A DNA stretch of 64,000 nucleotides from Catalimonadaceae bacterium JC749 (GTDB taxonomy: Bacteria; Bacteroidota; Bacteroidia; Cytophagales; Cyclobacteriaceae). Positions 45,127-54,174 of the stretch are shown here, in pieces. The notes under the pieces are model-generated. The model was given only the letters and a program-made list of their open reading frames with translations, had not been told where the DNA came from and ran no database searches. Where the stretch lies: positions 62,001-126,000 of the forward strand of contig JAJNNC010000008.1 of assembly GCA_021730635.1 (NCBI GenBank). Reading direction: 5' to 3'. Position numbers and translations under genes: made by a program. The number at the start of each line of letters is the position of its first letter. Position 1 is the first letter of the stretch.

Positions 45127-47706
45127 ATGGTTCATACTTTCATTGGTAATGCCGGACATTTTTTTGTCATAGCCTCTTTTATTACTTCTCTGTTGGCTGC
45201 CTATGCTTACATACAGGCCAGCCATACACAAGACCTGGCGGCTTCCTCGTGGCGTAAATATGCACGCAATGTGTTCTATTTACATGGCTTTTTTGTCATA
45301 GGTGTTATTTTCAGCTTATTTTATATCATCTATAACCATTATTTTGAATACCACTATGCCTGGAGCCATTCCTCCCGAAACCTTCCGGTATACTATATGA
45401 TTTCCTGTTTTTGGGAAGGGCAGGAGGGAAGTTTTCTTCTTTGGATATTCTGGCAGATGATACTGGGTTTGATTCTGATCCAGACTAACAAAAACAAAGC
45501 ATGGGAGGCTCCTGTGATGGCTGTTTTTTCCCTGGTACAAGCTTTTCTGGCTTCTATGATCTTGGGCGTTGTCATTGGCGATTTGAAAATTGGCAGTTCC
45601 CCTTTCATGCTGGTGCGCGATGTGATGGAAGCGCCGGTTTTTGCGCTGAACCCTGATTTTGTGCCGGAAGACGGAACCGGGCTGAATCCTTTATTACAAA
45701 ACTACTGGATGGTGATTCACCCGCCCACCTTGTTTTTAGGTTTTGCTACCACCTTGATTCCCTTTGCCTTTTGTATAGCAGGCTTGTGGAAGAAGGAGTA
45801 TGAAAACTGGGTGAAACCAGCCTTACCCTGGTCTATCTTTTCGGCAGCTATCTTAGGACTGGGTATCATGATGGGGGCTTACTGGGCTTATGAAACCCTT
45901 AATTTCGGAGGATACTGGAACTGGGACCCGGTAGAAAATGCCGTATATGTACCCTGGCTGGTATTGGTGGCCAGCATTCATACGCTCATCATTTTTAAAA
46001 ATAACCACACTGCACTCAAAACCTCCATTGTACTGGTGATTGCCACTTTCGTGATGGTCCTGTACAGCACATTTCTTACCCGCAGTGGCATTTTAGGTAA
46101 CGCTTCCGTCCATTCCTTTACTGACCTTGGCTTATCCGGACAGCTATTGATTTACCTGCTGTTTTTCACCCTGGGAGCTGTTGTGCTGGCGGCTATCCAC
46201 TGGAAACATATTCCTACTTCCGACAAGGAAGCTTCTGCCTATAGCCGCGAATTCTGGATATTTATCGGTGCTACTACCCTTTGCCTGATGGGATTTCAGG
46301 TGTTGGTTCCTACTTCTATTCCTGTTTATAACGCCATTGTTGAAGCGTTTGGCGGTATTTCCAACGTAGCGCCACCTGCAGATCAGGTAGCCTTTTATAC
46401 AAAATTTCAGTTGTGGTTCGCGGTAGTAGTTGCGATACTTTCAGGTACCGGGCAGTTCTTTTTCTGGAAGAAGATGGATAAAGAAAAGCTGAAAAACGAA
46501 TTAGCCATTCCGCTGATCGTGACACTTTTACTGAGTGCCGTCGCTATTTTGCTCGGAAAGGTGATTGATCCCACCTATATGGTATTGATCACGGTAGCCA
46601 TCTACTCAGTGGTAGCGAATACCATGATTTTGATCCGGCTTGCCCAGGCGAAAGTACAACTCATAGGAGGCTCCGTAGCACATATAGGGGTGGCTATGAT
46701 CCTGATAGGCATATTATTTTCTTCAGGCTATTCTAACACCATTTCTATTAATAATTCGGGCTTGATCATTTTCAAAGATGCTCCTGAGCAGGAAAACACA
46801 GAAAATGTACTGCTTTGGATCAACGAGCCCAGGGAGATTCAGGATTACAAGCTGGTATATCAGGGGCAAAGAAAGGAAGTAAAAGGCGTACCGGCCTATG
46901 TGGATAAGAAGATCTTACGCCCGACTGAAAAACCTTATATGGCTGTGGCCAGAGAAGATTTTGTGCATGACGGGAAAAAATACTTCAGCAAGGGAGATAC
47001 TTTGGAATATTATGGTGAGAATACGTACCATGAAGTAGTCTTCACGAATAAAAACAATGGCTCTGAGTTTACCCTGTATCCACGTTCGCAGGTTAACCCA
47101 AATATGGGTCTGATTGCCTCTCCCGATATTCGTAAAGTTTTGCATAAAGATCTGTATGCGCATGTCAGCGCCATTCCGAATGATGAGGAGGAAAAAGACT
47201 GGGGCGAAACCACGGAAACGGAGGTAAAAATGGGTGAGCGTTTCTTCATCAATGATTATGTGGCGGAATTACAGGGAATTGAAAGAGTGAATGAAGTAGA
47301 AGATGTAGAGCTTGCCCCGGGCGATCTGGCTGTAAAAGCTAACATCAGAGTCTTTGGTGAAAACCAAACCTATGATCTTCACCCGGTATACCTTATCCGT
47401 GACCGAATGGTGGGGCGTGTCCCTTACACACTGAATGAGCTGGGCTTACGCGTTAGCCTGATGAACATCAATCCGGAAAAGAACTCTTTTACCCTGGGTG
47501 TGAACACTACACAGAAAGATTATATTGTGCTCAAAGCCATTGAAAAACCCTGGATTAACATCCTTTGGATGGGTACCCTGCTGCTAATGGTGGGTTTTGG
47601 TATCGCTACTTATCGCCGATATAGAGATTATGTGAAGCAACAGGAAGAAAGCAGCCCTGAGGATAAGCGAAAACCCAGGCAAAAGAAAGAGTCTGCAGTC
47701 GTTTGA
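45127..47706 (+). CDS. ccmF: Cytochrome c heme lyase CcsA/CcmF
   Basis: 859 residues with about fourteen membrane helices. The WWD-type heme site reads NFGGYWNWDPVENAVYVPWL; other CcmF features are MVIHPPTLFLGFATTLIPF and YSTFLTRSGILGNASVHSF. A large soluble part at about 560-810 lies before the last helix. It attaches heme to apocytochrome c on the periplasmic face. The lysine-rich tail is cytoplasmic. It ends the ccm run; ccmG and ccmH homologues are not seen. Confidence 0.94.
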   Translation: MVHTFIGNAGHFFVIASFITSLLAAYAYIQASHTQDLAASSWRKYARNVFYLHGFFVIGVIFSLFYIIYNHYFEYHYAWSHSSRNLPVYYMISCFWEGQEGSFLLWIFWQMILGLILIQTNKNKAWEAPVMAVFSLVQAFLASMILGVVIGDLKIGSSPFMLVRDVMEAPVFALNPDFVPEDGTGLNPLLQNYWMVIHPPTLFLGFATTLIPFAFCIAGLWKKEYENWVKPALPWSIFSAAILGLGIMMGAYWAYETLNFGGYWNWDPVENAVYVPWLVLVASIHTLIIFKNNHTALKTSIVLVIATFVMVLYSTFLTRSGILGNASVHSFTDLGLSGQLLIYLLFFTLGAVVLAAIHWKHIPTSDKEASAYSREFWIFIGATTLCLMGFQVLVPTSIPVYNAIVEAFGGISNVAPPADQVAFYTKFQLWFAVVVAILSGTGQFFFWKKMDKEKLKNELAIPLIVTLLLSAVAILLGKVIDPTYMVLITVAIYSVVANTMILIRLAQAKVQLIGGSVAHIGVAMILIGILFSSGYSNTISINNSGLIIFKDAPEQENTENVLLWINEPREIQDYKLVYQGQRKEVKGVPAYVDKKILRPTEKPYMAVAREDFVHDGKKYFSKGDTLEYYGENTYHEVVFTNKNNGSEFTLYPRSQVNPNMGLIASPDIRKVLHKDLYAHVSAIPNDEEEKDWGETTETEVKMGERFFINDYVAELQGIERVNEVEDVELAPGDLAVKANIRVFGENQTYDLHPVYLIRDRMVGRVPYTLNELGLRVSLMNINPEKNSFTLGVNTTQKDYIVLKAIEKPWINILWMGTLLLMVGFGIATYRRYRDYVKQQEESSPEDKRKPRQKKESAVV

Positions 47707-47870
47707 CTCTGCCATTATTTTCCCTCTATACACTGAATAAACCAAGTGTTCTGTTTACAATCTTGAGATTTAAGAGGCTTTGATAGCTAGTAGCTTGAAG
47801 TTTGAGTAGGATAATCTAGAAATTGTATTTACCTTTTCTATAGTTCTCCATACTTCCAAATTTTCCACCT

Positions 47871-48680
47871 ATACTTTATCAGAAGTATACTCCTGCTGCT
47901 GTCTTGAAGCCTTATGTAATGTGTTATTATAGCTTGGAACACAGCCATCGTCAACCTATCCCTGTCGAGCTGCATTCACCGCCTTCCGGATTGGCAGGCA
48001 TGGTTTTCAACTACGGCGACGCTGTGTCTATTTCGTATGAAAACGGAGAGAACAGCCAAAGCCCTTCTCATTTTATAGCCGGACAATTTAAAAAAAACTA
48101 CACTTTACATCTAAAAGGACAGACAGGTATGATTGGCGCTGTATTCTGGCCAACTGCCTTACCACACTTGTTGGGTATTCCTATGGTAGAATTTACCGAT
48201 CGCAGGGTTGATGTAAGCCTGATATTAGGTTATGAAGCCGAACTTCTCAGGCAAAAAATCCTTGAGCAAGAAACCCCTGAGCACCGTATTCAAATCCTGG
48301 AACATTATCTTTTACACAAACTTCATCGAGTATCTCAAACCCTGGATATTGTTGATTGTGCGGTCAGAGCCATTCTCGACCAAAAATGAATGCTATCCAT
48401 CCGACAACTGTCGGATCATTTGTGCATCAGTCCTCGCCAGCTTTGCCGTCGTTTTACAGAGAAAGTGGGTGTTACGCCTAAGCGGTTTGCCCGGATCAAA
48501 CGCTTTAATTACATCTCTTATTGTATGATCACGGAGGGCGACAAATGGGCAGATTTAGTGTATCAGGGCGGTTATTATGACCAGTCCCATTTTATCAAGG
48601 ATATCTGCGAATTTTCAGGTAAAAATCCATCGGCATTTGTCAACTATAAGCGTGCATTAGCCCAGTTAATGGAAATATGA
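47871..48680 (+). pseudogene. AraC-family regulator broken by in-frame stop
   Basis: One reading frame spans an AraC regulator of the DUF6597 type: N-terminal CYYSLEHSHRQPIPVE, then in the same frame the DNA-binding half LSDHLCISPRQLCRRFTEKV and GYYDQSHFIKDICEFSGKNP. A TGA at 48387-48389 stands where GGA (Gly) would give ILDQKGMLSIRQL. At the other end the family-like opening LYQKYTPAAVLKPYVMCYYS is preceded by ATA at 47871 rather than ATG; the first usable codon is TTG at 47904, inside the domain. Both changes point to a gene decaying by point mutation. An ATG directly after the stop could still express the DNA-binding half alone. Confidence 0.7.
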
Positions 48681-48762
48681 GATAATGTCTCTTTTTTACA
48701 ATACTTCTCTCCGGGACATCAGTAATTTTATAGGACACTATTTGTTTTATAAACCATAACAT

Positions 48763-48768
48763 AAGGAG
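48763..48768 (+). promoter_or_regulatory. Strong Shine-Dalgarno before the SnoaL-like gene
   Basis: AAGGAG lies 9 bases before the ATG at 48778. Such a clear site is unusual in this window, where starts rarely have one, and may indicate an acquired gene or strong translation. Confidence 0.5.
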
Positions 48769-48777
48769 AATCATATT

Positions 48778-49167
48778 ATGATGACCACCGAACAAAGCAA
48801 AAAATGCATTCAGGAATATCTAACGAACGTCATGCAGGATAAATCTGAAGAGATGATTGATAAGTACGTTGATGACCCCCATCTGAAGGGCCATATCATC
48901 GTGTTTGAAACAGGCTTGCCTGGATACCAACTGATTCCTCAGGATATCATTGCAGAAAACAACAAGGTGACCGTCCGCTTTATTGCGGAGGGAGAGCATA
49001 AAGGCGAGCTTTTTGGTGTTGCCCCTACCGGCCGGAAGGTGAAAATAGACGGTATCATTATCTATGAACTAGCCAACAACAAAATTGTAAATCACTGGAT
49101 GCAGGTGGATTCTGTAGCCCTGATGCATCAAATTGGCGCTTTACCGGTAGCGGCTGGCGATCATTGA
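48778..49167 (+). CDS. SnoaL-like (NTF2-fold) protein
   Basis: 129 residues without signal peptide. Helix CIQEYLTNVMQDKSEEMIDK, then strands VTVRFIAEGEHKGELFGVAP and KIDGIIIYELANNKIVNHWM are typical of SnoaL-like ester cyclases and related NTF2-fold proteins. The substrate cannot be told. It follows the broken AraC gene, which may once have regulated it. A second Met directly after the first is an equally good start. Confidence 0.8.
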   Translation: MMTTEQSKKCIQEYLTNVMQDKSEEMIDKYVDDPHLKGHIIVFETGLPGYQLIPQDIIAENNKVTVRFIAEGEHKGELFGVAPTGRKVKIDGIIIYELANNKIVNHWMQVDSVALMHQIGALPVAAGDH

Positions 49168-49177
49168 ATCGAACAAA

Positions 49178-49204
49178 AAAGCCCGATGTGTAGGATCGGG
49201 CTTT
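49178..49204. terminator. Bidirectional terminator
   Basis: AAAGCCCGAT-gtgtagg-ATCGGGCTTT is a perfect 10-bp stem between convergent genes. On the minus strand it is followed by T6, on the plus strand by TTTCT, so it should serve both the haloperoxidase-like gene and the SnoaL-like gene. Confidence 0.85.
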
Positions 49205-49225
49205 CTATCGTTTACAGTAGGTTCT

Positions 49226-50590
49226 TTACTTTTCTATACTAGAAGTAGCCAGATTTTTATCTTTCCCCTCTTTCATTTGGAGCTGGCTTACAATAAAATT
49301 GCCGACCTGCCGTCCTTCTTTAACGCCATTATTGATGGCAGGCATGTAGTGAATGCCGCCATACAAACGGCTGATGGCTGCTTCTTCCGAGGCTTCAATG
49401 AAAGAATTAAACTCCCTAGGAGGTAATCCATAATCCACTTCAGTAGAATCCACAAAATGAAATTTATCTCCATACAGATGCGTCAGCGCAATGGCTGCTG
49501 AAGAAGAAATCACGCTATGACCACTGGGATATTCAGGGAAAGGGGGCGTTTGCAGCAGGGGCATCCACTCTTCGTCAATGTGCGTATTGATCACTGTCTC
49601 TGGCCGGATCAGATTGCTCCGGTATTTTTCATCCCAACAACTGATAAAGCCATCAAACAAGGCAATAGACACCAGGGTATAGGCCTGGATTGACTCCATC
49701 ATCGAGGCTTTTTTGAGTTGAGAAGCAATAGAAGTGATACCCATCCAATGTCCGCCAGGTGTAATTTTTTTGGTAGCAAACATCACATGGCCCTGGTGAT
49801 GGGAAACATAAGGGTTGCAATCCCAGAAACTGGCGATTTCGGATTGCTCCTGGCTTAGATTCACACCAATTTCATAGACTTCTTGGGCTTCTTTATAAAA
49901 CTGACTGCCTTCTTCCATATTAAACGGTGTAGGCTTACCCGGCTTGAACTGGCCCGCAGAATCCAATACGAAAGGCCGAATCTTGTTCCAGTGTGGCTCT
50001 ATCCCATCCATATAGTCCGGCGGCGTGGGTTGCCAGCGGCCCGGTTCGTCATTGACTGTAAACTTGGGAAAGGTACGGGTTTCTTTGTAGTTATCTTTCC
50101 CGGCCCAATCCAGTATGTGCTGCGCTACCTGATCTCCGTAAGCCAGAGAGCGTTCGTATACCTCTTCCGGTAAAGCATCCTGATACTGCTGATACACTCC
50201 TTTTTCATGTTCTTCCATCACGTCTTCAGAGAAGATCAGCGCTTTACCTACCCGTAGAAAAGCACGCATACTGGCCAGCGGAAAACAATAGGCCTGACCT
50301 GCTTCCGGTGTTGGCACATTCTCCAGCCCATTCAGCTGCCCTGCCAGCGTTTTATAGGCAGGATGATCATGGATCAACACCTCATAAGCCGCAATATTGG
50401 GATAGGCATAAATGCGACTGGCCACAGGAGGAGAAAATATGTCATGAACCATAATATCCGTTAGCTGATCCATAGCGTTGTGAATAAAATCCGGATTGTC
50501 CACAACAAAATCTTCATTTTTAGGCTGCTGACATGCTGATAACCCCAGAAGGAAAACAAGGGTAATGAGACTAAAATACCGCATTTTCAT
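49226..50590 (-). CDS. Vanadium-haloperoxidase-like PAP2 lipoprotein
   Basis: 454 residues, lipobox LSAC. The PAP2/haloperoxidase oxyanion motifs are present: KYRSNLIRP (Lys and Arg), YPSGHS (Ser-Gly-His) and SRLYGGIHY (Arg and His). The Asp that follows the final His in acid phosphatases is replaced (HYMPA), which favours a haloperoxidase rather than phosphatase. Whether it binds vanadate and oxidises halides is inference. The start overlaps the end of the FG-GAP gene by 20 bases, so the two are co-translated and probably function together on the cell surface. Confidence 0.85.
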   Translation of the reverse strand: MKMRYFSLITLVFLLGLSACQQPKNEDFVVDNPDFIHNAMDQLTDIMVHDIFSPPVASRIYAYPNIAAYEVLIHDHPAYKTLAGQLNGLENVPTPEAGQAYCFPLASMRAFLRVGKALIFSEDVMEEHEKGVYQQYQDALPEEVYERSLAYGDQVAQHILDWAGKDNYKETRTFPKFTVNDEPGRWQPTPPDYMDGIEPHWNKIRPFVLDSAGQFKPGKPTPFNMEEGSQFYKEAQEVYEIGVNLSQEQSEIASFWDCNPYVSHHQGHVMFATKKITPGGHWMGITSIASQLKKASMMESIQAYTLVSIALFDGFISCWDEKYRSNLIRPETVINTHIDEEWMPLLQTPPFPEYPSGHSVISSSAAIALTHLYGDKFHFVDSTEVDYGLPPREFNSFIEASEEAAISRLYGGIHYMPAINNGVKEGRQVGNFIVSQLQMKEGKDKNLATSSIEK

Positions 50591-53500
50591 AATACTTAAA
50601 TATTTGTAGACGATCGTTATTTTTAGCAGTGATGATAAGAGGGTATTTTCTAAGATGATTTAGGGACTTTAGCACTCTGGTTTCCCCCTTAACAACTAAT
50701 CCGCTTTCATAGGTTTCCAAAGGTACAAAATTTCCATGACTATTGCCTTTCAGTACCAACCCGTAGCTCGCATCATATCGGCCTTGTTTAGGACCTACCG
50801 CGTAGAAATTACCCGCTAGCAACAAATCCTGATGGCCATCATGGTCATAATCATGAATAGCAATGGCATGCACCGGAGCGAACTGTGCTCTTGTGGGTAA
50901 GGGCTTTACCGAAAATGTGTTCTCTCCTTTATTTTCTATGATACAGGTGGCAAACTGATAGGCCTTTTTCACCAGCGCGCTGTCCAGTTCTTTGGGTGCG
51001 AAAACATTCTCCAACGAACTATTCGCATACTCATCGTATCGAATATATTTTTTTCTTAAGGGCACAATCTGACGGGTTAATTCATCTTTGGTGAGAAAAG
51101 GATAGCTTACTCCTTGTTTATAAAAACTCAGCACCTGATCCAGGCTACCATTCTGGTCAAAATCTTTCACATGCAGGGTAGCCGGTTGATTTTCTGTGGC
51201 CTGTATCACAGCGTTCCATCCCAGATTCCCAGCCACAAAATCCTGATCACCATCGCCATCCAGGTCGGCAGCAGCGATAGTATTCCACCAACCGTGCGTT
51301 TTTTCCAGCCCTGCTATCTGAGCGACCTGCCACAGGTCATCAACATATTTCAACACGGTAACAGGCATCCATTCACCCACCAGGATCAGATCTTTTCGCT
51401 GGTCTCCGTCATAGTCGCTCCACAGGGCATCGCTTACCATACCGATTTGCTTCAAAGCCGGTGCCTTCTCCTGCGTTACATCACGGAAATGGCCCTGTCC
51501 ATCATTTTCTAACAGATAGCTGTCCGGATTCAAACCATAGCGCCCGGTGACTACCCGGCTACCCACAAACAGATCCATGTCACCGTCCTGGTCTATGTCA
51601 GACGGTCTTACACAGGAAGTATTGGCATAGATTTCAGGTAAGGCATACATAGCCCTGGTAAACGCTCCCTGTCCGTTGTTGAGATAAAGCCGGTCTTCCA
51701 GACCTTCCCTGATAAATTCGTTGCCGGCCGAAGCCACATACAAATCCAGGTCCTGATCGCCATCAGCATCAAAAAAAGCAGCATCCACATCTTCATAATT
51801 CCGGTCGGCCTGCCAAACGGCTTCAGCAGCTTTCCGAAACATGCCCTCTTTTTGTTGCAGAAAAAGGCTACCTGCCTGTCCTTTGGCACCGCCCACATAC
51901 AAATCCTCCAGGCTATCGCCATTCACATCACCTACCGCCAGGGCCGGTCCTTCCTGCGAAAGCATGTGGGGCATCAGCGCTTCGCGATTGAAATCTATAA
52001 AGGTATTTTCTTCGTGTTGGTAATCGATACCTAGTTGATCTGTCACTTCCTCGAATACAGGAGGTAGCGTCTCTTGTCGGCCATAGGTATGCCTTTGGCG
52101 GGCTTCTGACTGCGACAGGTACAAAGTCTGATCAGCCTGTACTTGTGTCAAGGTTTGTTTACGGGCATCGGGCCAGATCACTGTCAGAGAATCCAGCATA
52201 GAATTTTTACCCAACCCAAAAACCAGTGTGGGCTCTACCGATGACTCAAAACCACGGGTGGGTATCATTTCCTGATATTGCAGCTTATCCTGCTGGTAAA
52301 CAAATACTTTAGCGCCAATGCCATGGGTATTCTTTCCAGTACCCTGCAACTTGATTTTCAGGTAATGATGTTCACGCTGTGTTTCCGCATTGTTGCGGTA
52401 GAGAAAGGCAGGTTCATCAATATTATTAACGACCAGGTCCAGATCACCATCATTATCCAGATCAGCATAAGCGGCCCCATTCGAAAAGCTGGGTTGGGCT
52501 AATCCCCAGTCCGTTGCCTGATTGGTAAAAGTTAAATCTCTGTTGTTGTGATAGGCATAGTTAGCTACCTTTTCAGAAGGCATTTTCCGGATCAGGCTCA
52601 TATATTCAGAAAAATCCTCCGCCTGCAAGGCTTGCTGAACCTCCTGAGAGGAGCTGTATTTAATATAGTCCAGATTGTTAGGGCGGCGATAAATACCATT
52701 GGTGATAAACAGGTCTTTCCAGCCGTCAAGGTCCAGATCGGCAAAAAGGGCAGCCCAACTCCAATCGGTAGCAGCCACGCCGGCCAGCTGGCCAATCTCA
52801 CTGTACAGGCTGTCGCCCACATTGAGCTGTAAGGTGTTGCGGGCGTATTGGTGGTTATAGCCATATTTTAATTTAAACTGATAGATATCATAGGGGTCTT
52901 CGCCCGCCGAAATCTTCAATACCCGCTCATCTTCCGGTTTCATGTCCAACACCACCAGGTCCGGTTTCCCGTCATTGTTAAAATCAGCCACATCATTACC
53001 CATAGAAAAGCGGCTGGTATGGCCGATCACCTTTTCCAGCGATTCGGTGAAGGTGCCATCACAGTTATTATAATACAGATAATCGTTTTCGTGAAAATCA
53101 TTTCCTACGTAGATATCCGGACACCCATCCTGGTTGACATCTGACACGCTCACACTAAGGCCATAGCCTACCATACTTCCGTAGATGCCTGCCTCTTCAC
53201 TCACATCAATGAATTTTTCTCCATCCTGACGCATCAGTTTGTCGCCCACAGCACTTCGGCGCCTGCCTCTGGCCACCGGCACATAGGTATCGGTAGAGTG
53301 AACGGTGTGGTTAAGTAAATATACATCCAGGTCACCATCGTTATCATAATCAAAGAAAGCTGCCTGGGTTGCAAAGCTTTGATGGTCCAGTCCGTAGGCT
53401 GCCGCTTTTTCTGTAAAGGTAACCCCACCACGGCTGGTATCCGCATTGTTGATAAACAGTTGGTTACGGCCTTTCATGCCCTCATAATCCCCCAGGTAAG

Positions 53501-53903
53501 ACACGTACAGATCGAGCCAGCCATCTCCATTCACATCGGCCATGGTGACACCGGTAGTCCATCCTGATAAACCGGCTACGCCCGCCTGTTCTGTGATATC
53601 TGTAAAGGTAAAATCCCCTTTATTTATATATAGCTTATTAGGCAGTTCGTTGGCCGTAAAATACAGGTCCGGTAGGCTATCACGGTTTACATCACCAATA
53701 GCCACACCTCCACCGTTATAATAATACAGGTATTTCAAGATATTGAACTGCTCATTCTCTGCCAGTTTGTTGACAAAATCAACCCCTGTTTCATGAGGAG
53801 CCAGAAGTGTAAATAAGCTGGGTTCCGGTTCTTTCTCCCGACAGGCTGAGAAGGCCAACACCCCTAATATAATAATCCATAAGACTCTACCTTGACAGCA
53901 CAT
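50571..53903 (-). CDS. Large FG-GAP/ASPIC-UnbV (CRTAC1-like) lipoprotein
   Basis: 1110 residues from ATG at 53903, where a lipoprotein signal peptide begins (MCCQGRVLWIIILGVLAFSA, lipobox FSAC); 17 extra residues upstream are rejected. FG-GAP/VCBS repeats with Asp-rich metal loops recur throughout (VNRDSLPDLYFTA, VNGDGWLDLYVSY, YDNDGDLDVYLLN), forming beta-propellers. A central ASPIC/UnbV domain (GIGAKVFVYQQDKLQYQE ... GLGKNSMLDSLTVIWPDA) separates two propeller regions. Members are surface proteins of unclear binding role. It resembles the second FG-GAP gene (59737-63111) in length and layout. Confidence 0.92.
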   Translation of the reverse strand: MCCQGRVLWIIILGVLAFSACREKEPEPSLFTLLAPHETGVDFVNKLAENEQFNILKYLYYYNGGGVAIGDVNRDSLPDLYFTANELPNKLYINKGDFTFTDITEQAGVAGLSGWTTGVTMADVNGDGWLDLYVSYLGDYEGMKGRNQLFINNADTSRGGVTFTEKAAAYGLDHQSFATQAAFFDYDNDGDLDVYLLNHTVHSTDTYVPVARGRRRSAVGDKLMRQDGEKFIDVSEEAGIYGSMVGYGLSVSVSDVNQDGCPDIYVGNDFHENDYLYYNNCDGTFTESLEKVIGHTSRFSMGNDVADFNNDGKPDLVVLDMKPEDERVLKISAGEDPYDIYQFKLKYGYNHQYARNTLQLNVGDSLYSEIGQLAGVAATDWSWAALFADLDLDGWKDLFITNGIYRRPNNLDYIKYSSSQEVQQALQAEDFSEYMSLIRKMPSEKVANYAYHNNRDLTFTNQATDWGLAQPSFSNGAAYADLDNDGDLDLVVNNIDEPAFLYRNNAETQREHHYLKIKLQGTGKNTHGIGAKVFVYQQDKLQYQEMIPTRGFESSVEPTLVFGLGKNSMLDSLTVIWPDARKQTLTQVQADQTLYLSQSEARQRHTYGRQETLPPVFEEVTDQLGIDYQHEENTFIDFNREALMPHMLSQEGPALAVGDVNGDSLEDLYVGGAKGQAGSLFLQQKEGMFRKAAEAVWQADRNYEDVDAAFFDADGDQDLDLYVASAGNEFIREGLEDRLYLNNGQGAFTRAMYALPEIYANTSCVRPSDIDQDGDMDLFVGSRVVTGRYGLNPDSYLLENDGQGHFRDVTQEKAPALKQIGMVSDALWSDYDGDQRKDLILVGEWMPVTVLKYVDDLWQVAQIAGLEKTHGWWNTIAAADLDGDGDQDFVAGNLGWNAVIQATENQPATLHVKDFDQNGSLDQVLSFYKQGVSYPFLTKDELTRQIVPLRKKYIRYDEYANSSLENVFAPKELDSALVKKAYQFATCIIENKGENTFSVKPLPTRAQFAPVHAIAIHDYDHDGHQDLLLAGNFYAVGPKQGRYDASYGLVLKGNSHGNFVPLETYESGLVVKGETRVLKSLNHLRKYPLIITAKNNDRLQIFKYYENAVF

Positions 53904-53981
53904 GATCAGTGACTTCAGTTTTGTAGACTTTGCAAAACAAGCTCCGCTTTTCAATCAGATATCAAATGATGCTTAAACTAA

Positions 53982-53989
53982 CAAAGGTA
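53982..53989 (-). promoter_or_regulatory. Candidate -7 box of the first FG-GAP gene
   Basis: On the minus strand TACCTTTG matches TAnnTTTG about 79 bases before the start at 53903. No TTG is found at the right distance, so only half of the consensus is present. Confidence 0.3.
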
Positions 53990-54174
53990 ATTTTTCATTT
54001 TTAGTATTCCTAGCACTCATAAAAAGGTATATAGCCTGATGTGCTCCCCCGTGTTTTCAACTGCTCATGAGAGGGAGGTCATAACCCGGCATTTCTGCTG
54101 CTATTTTCGATTTTTTATGACAAATTAGTTACAACCATTTTGTATATTTCAGGGTCATCTTTAAAAAACTTACC

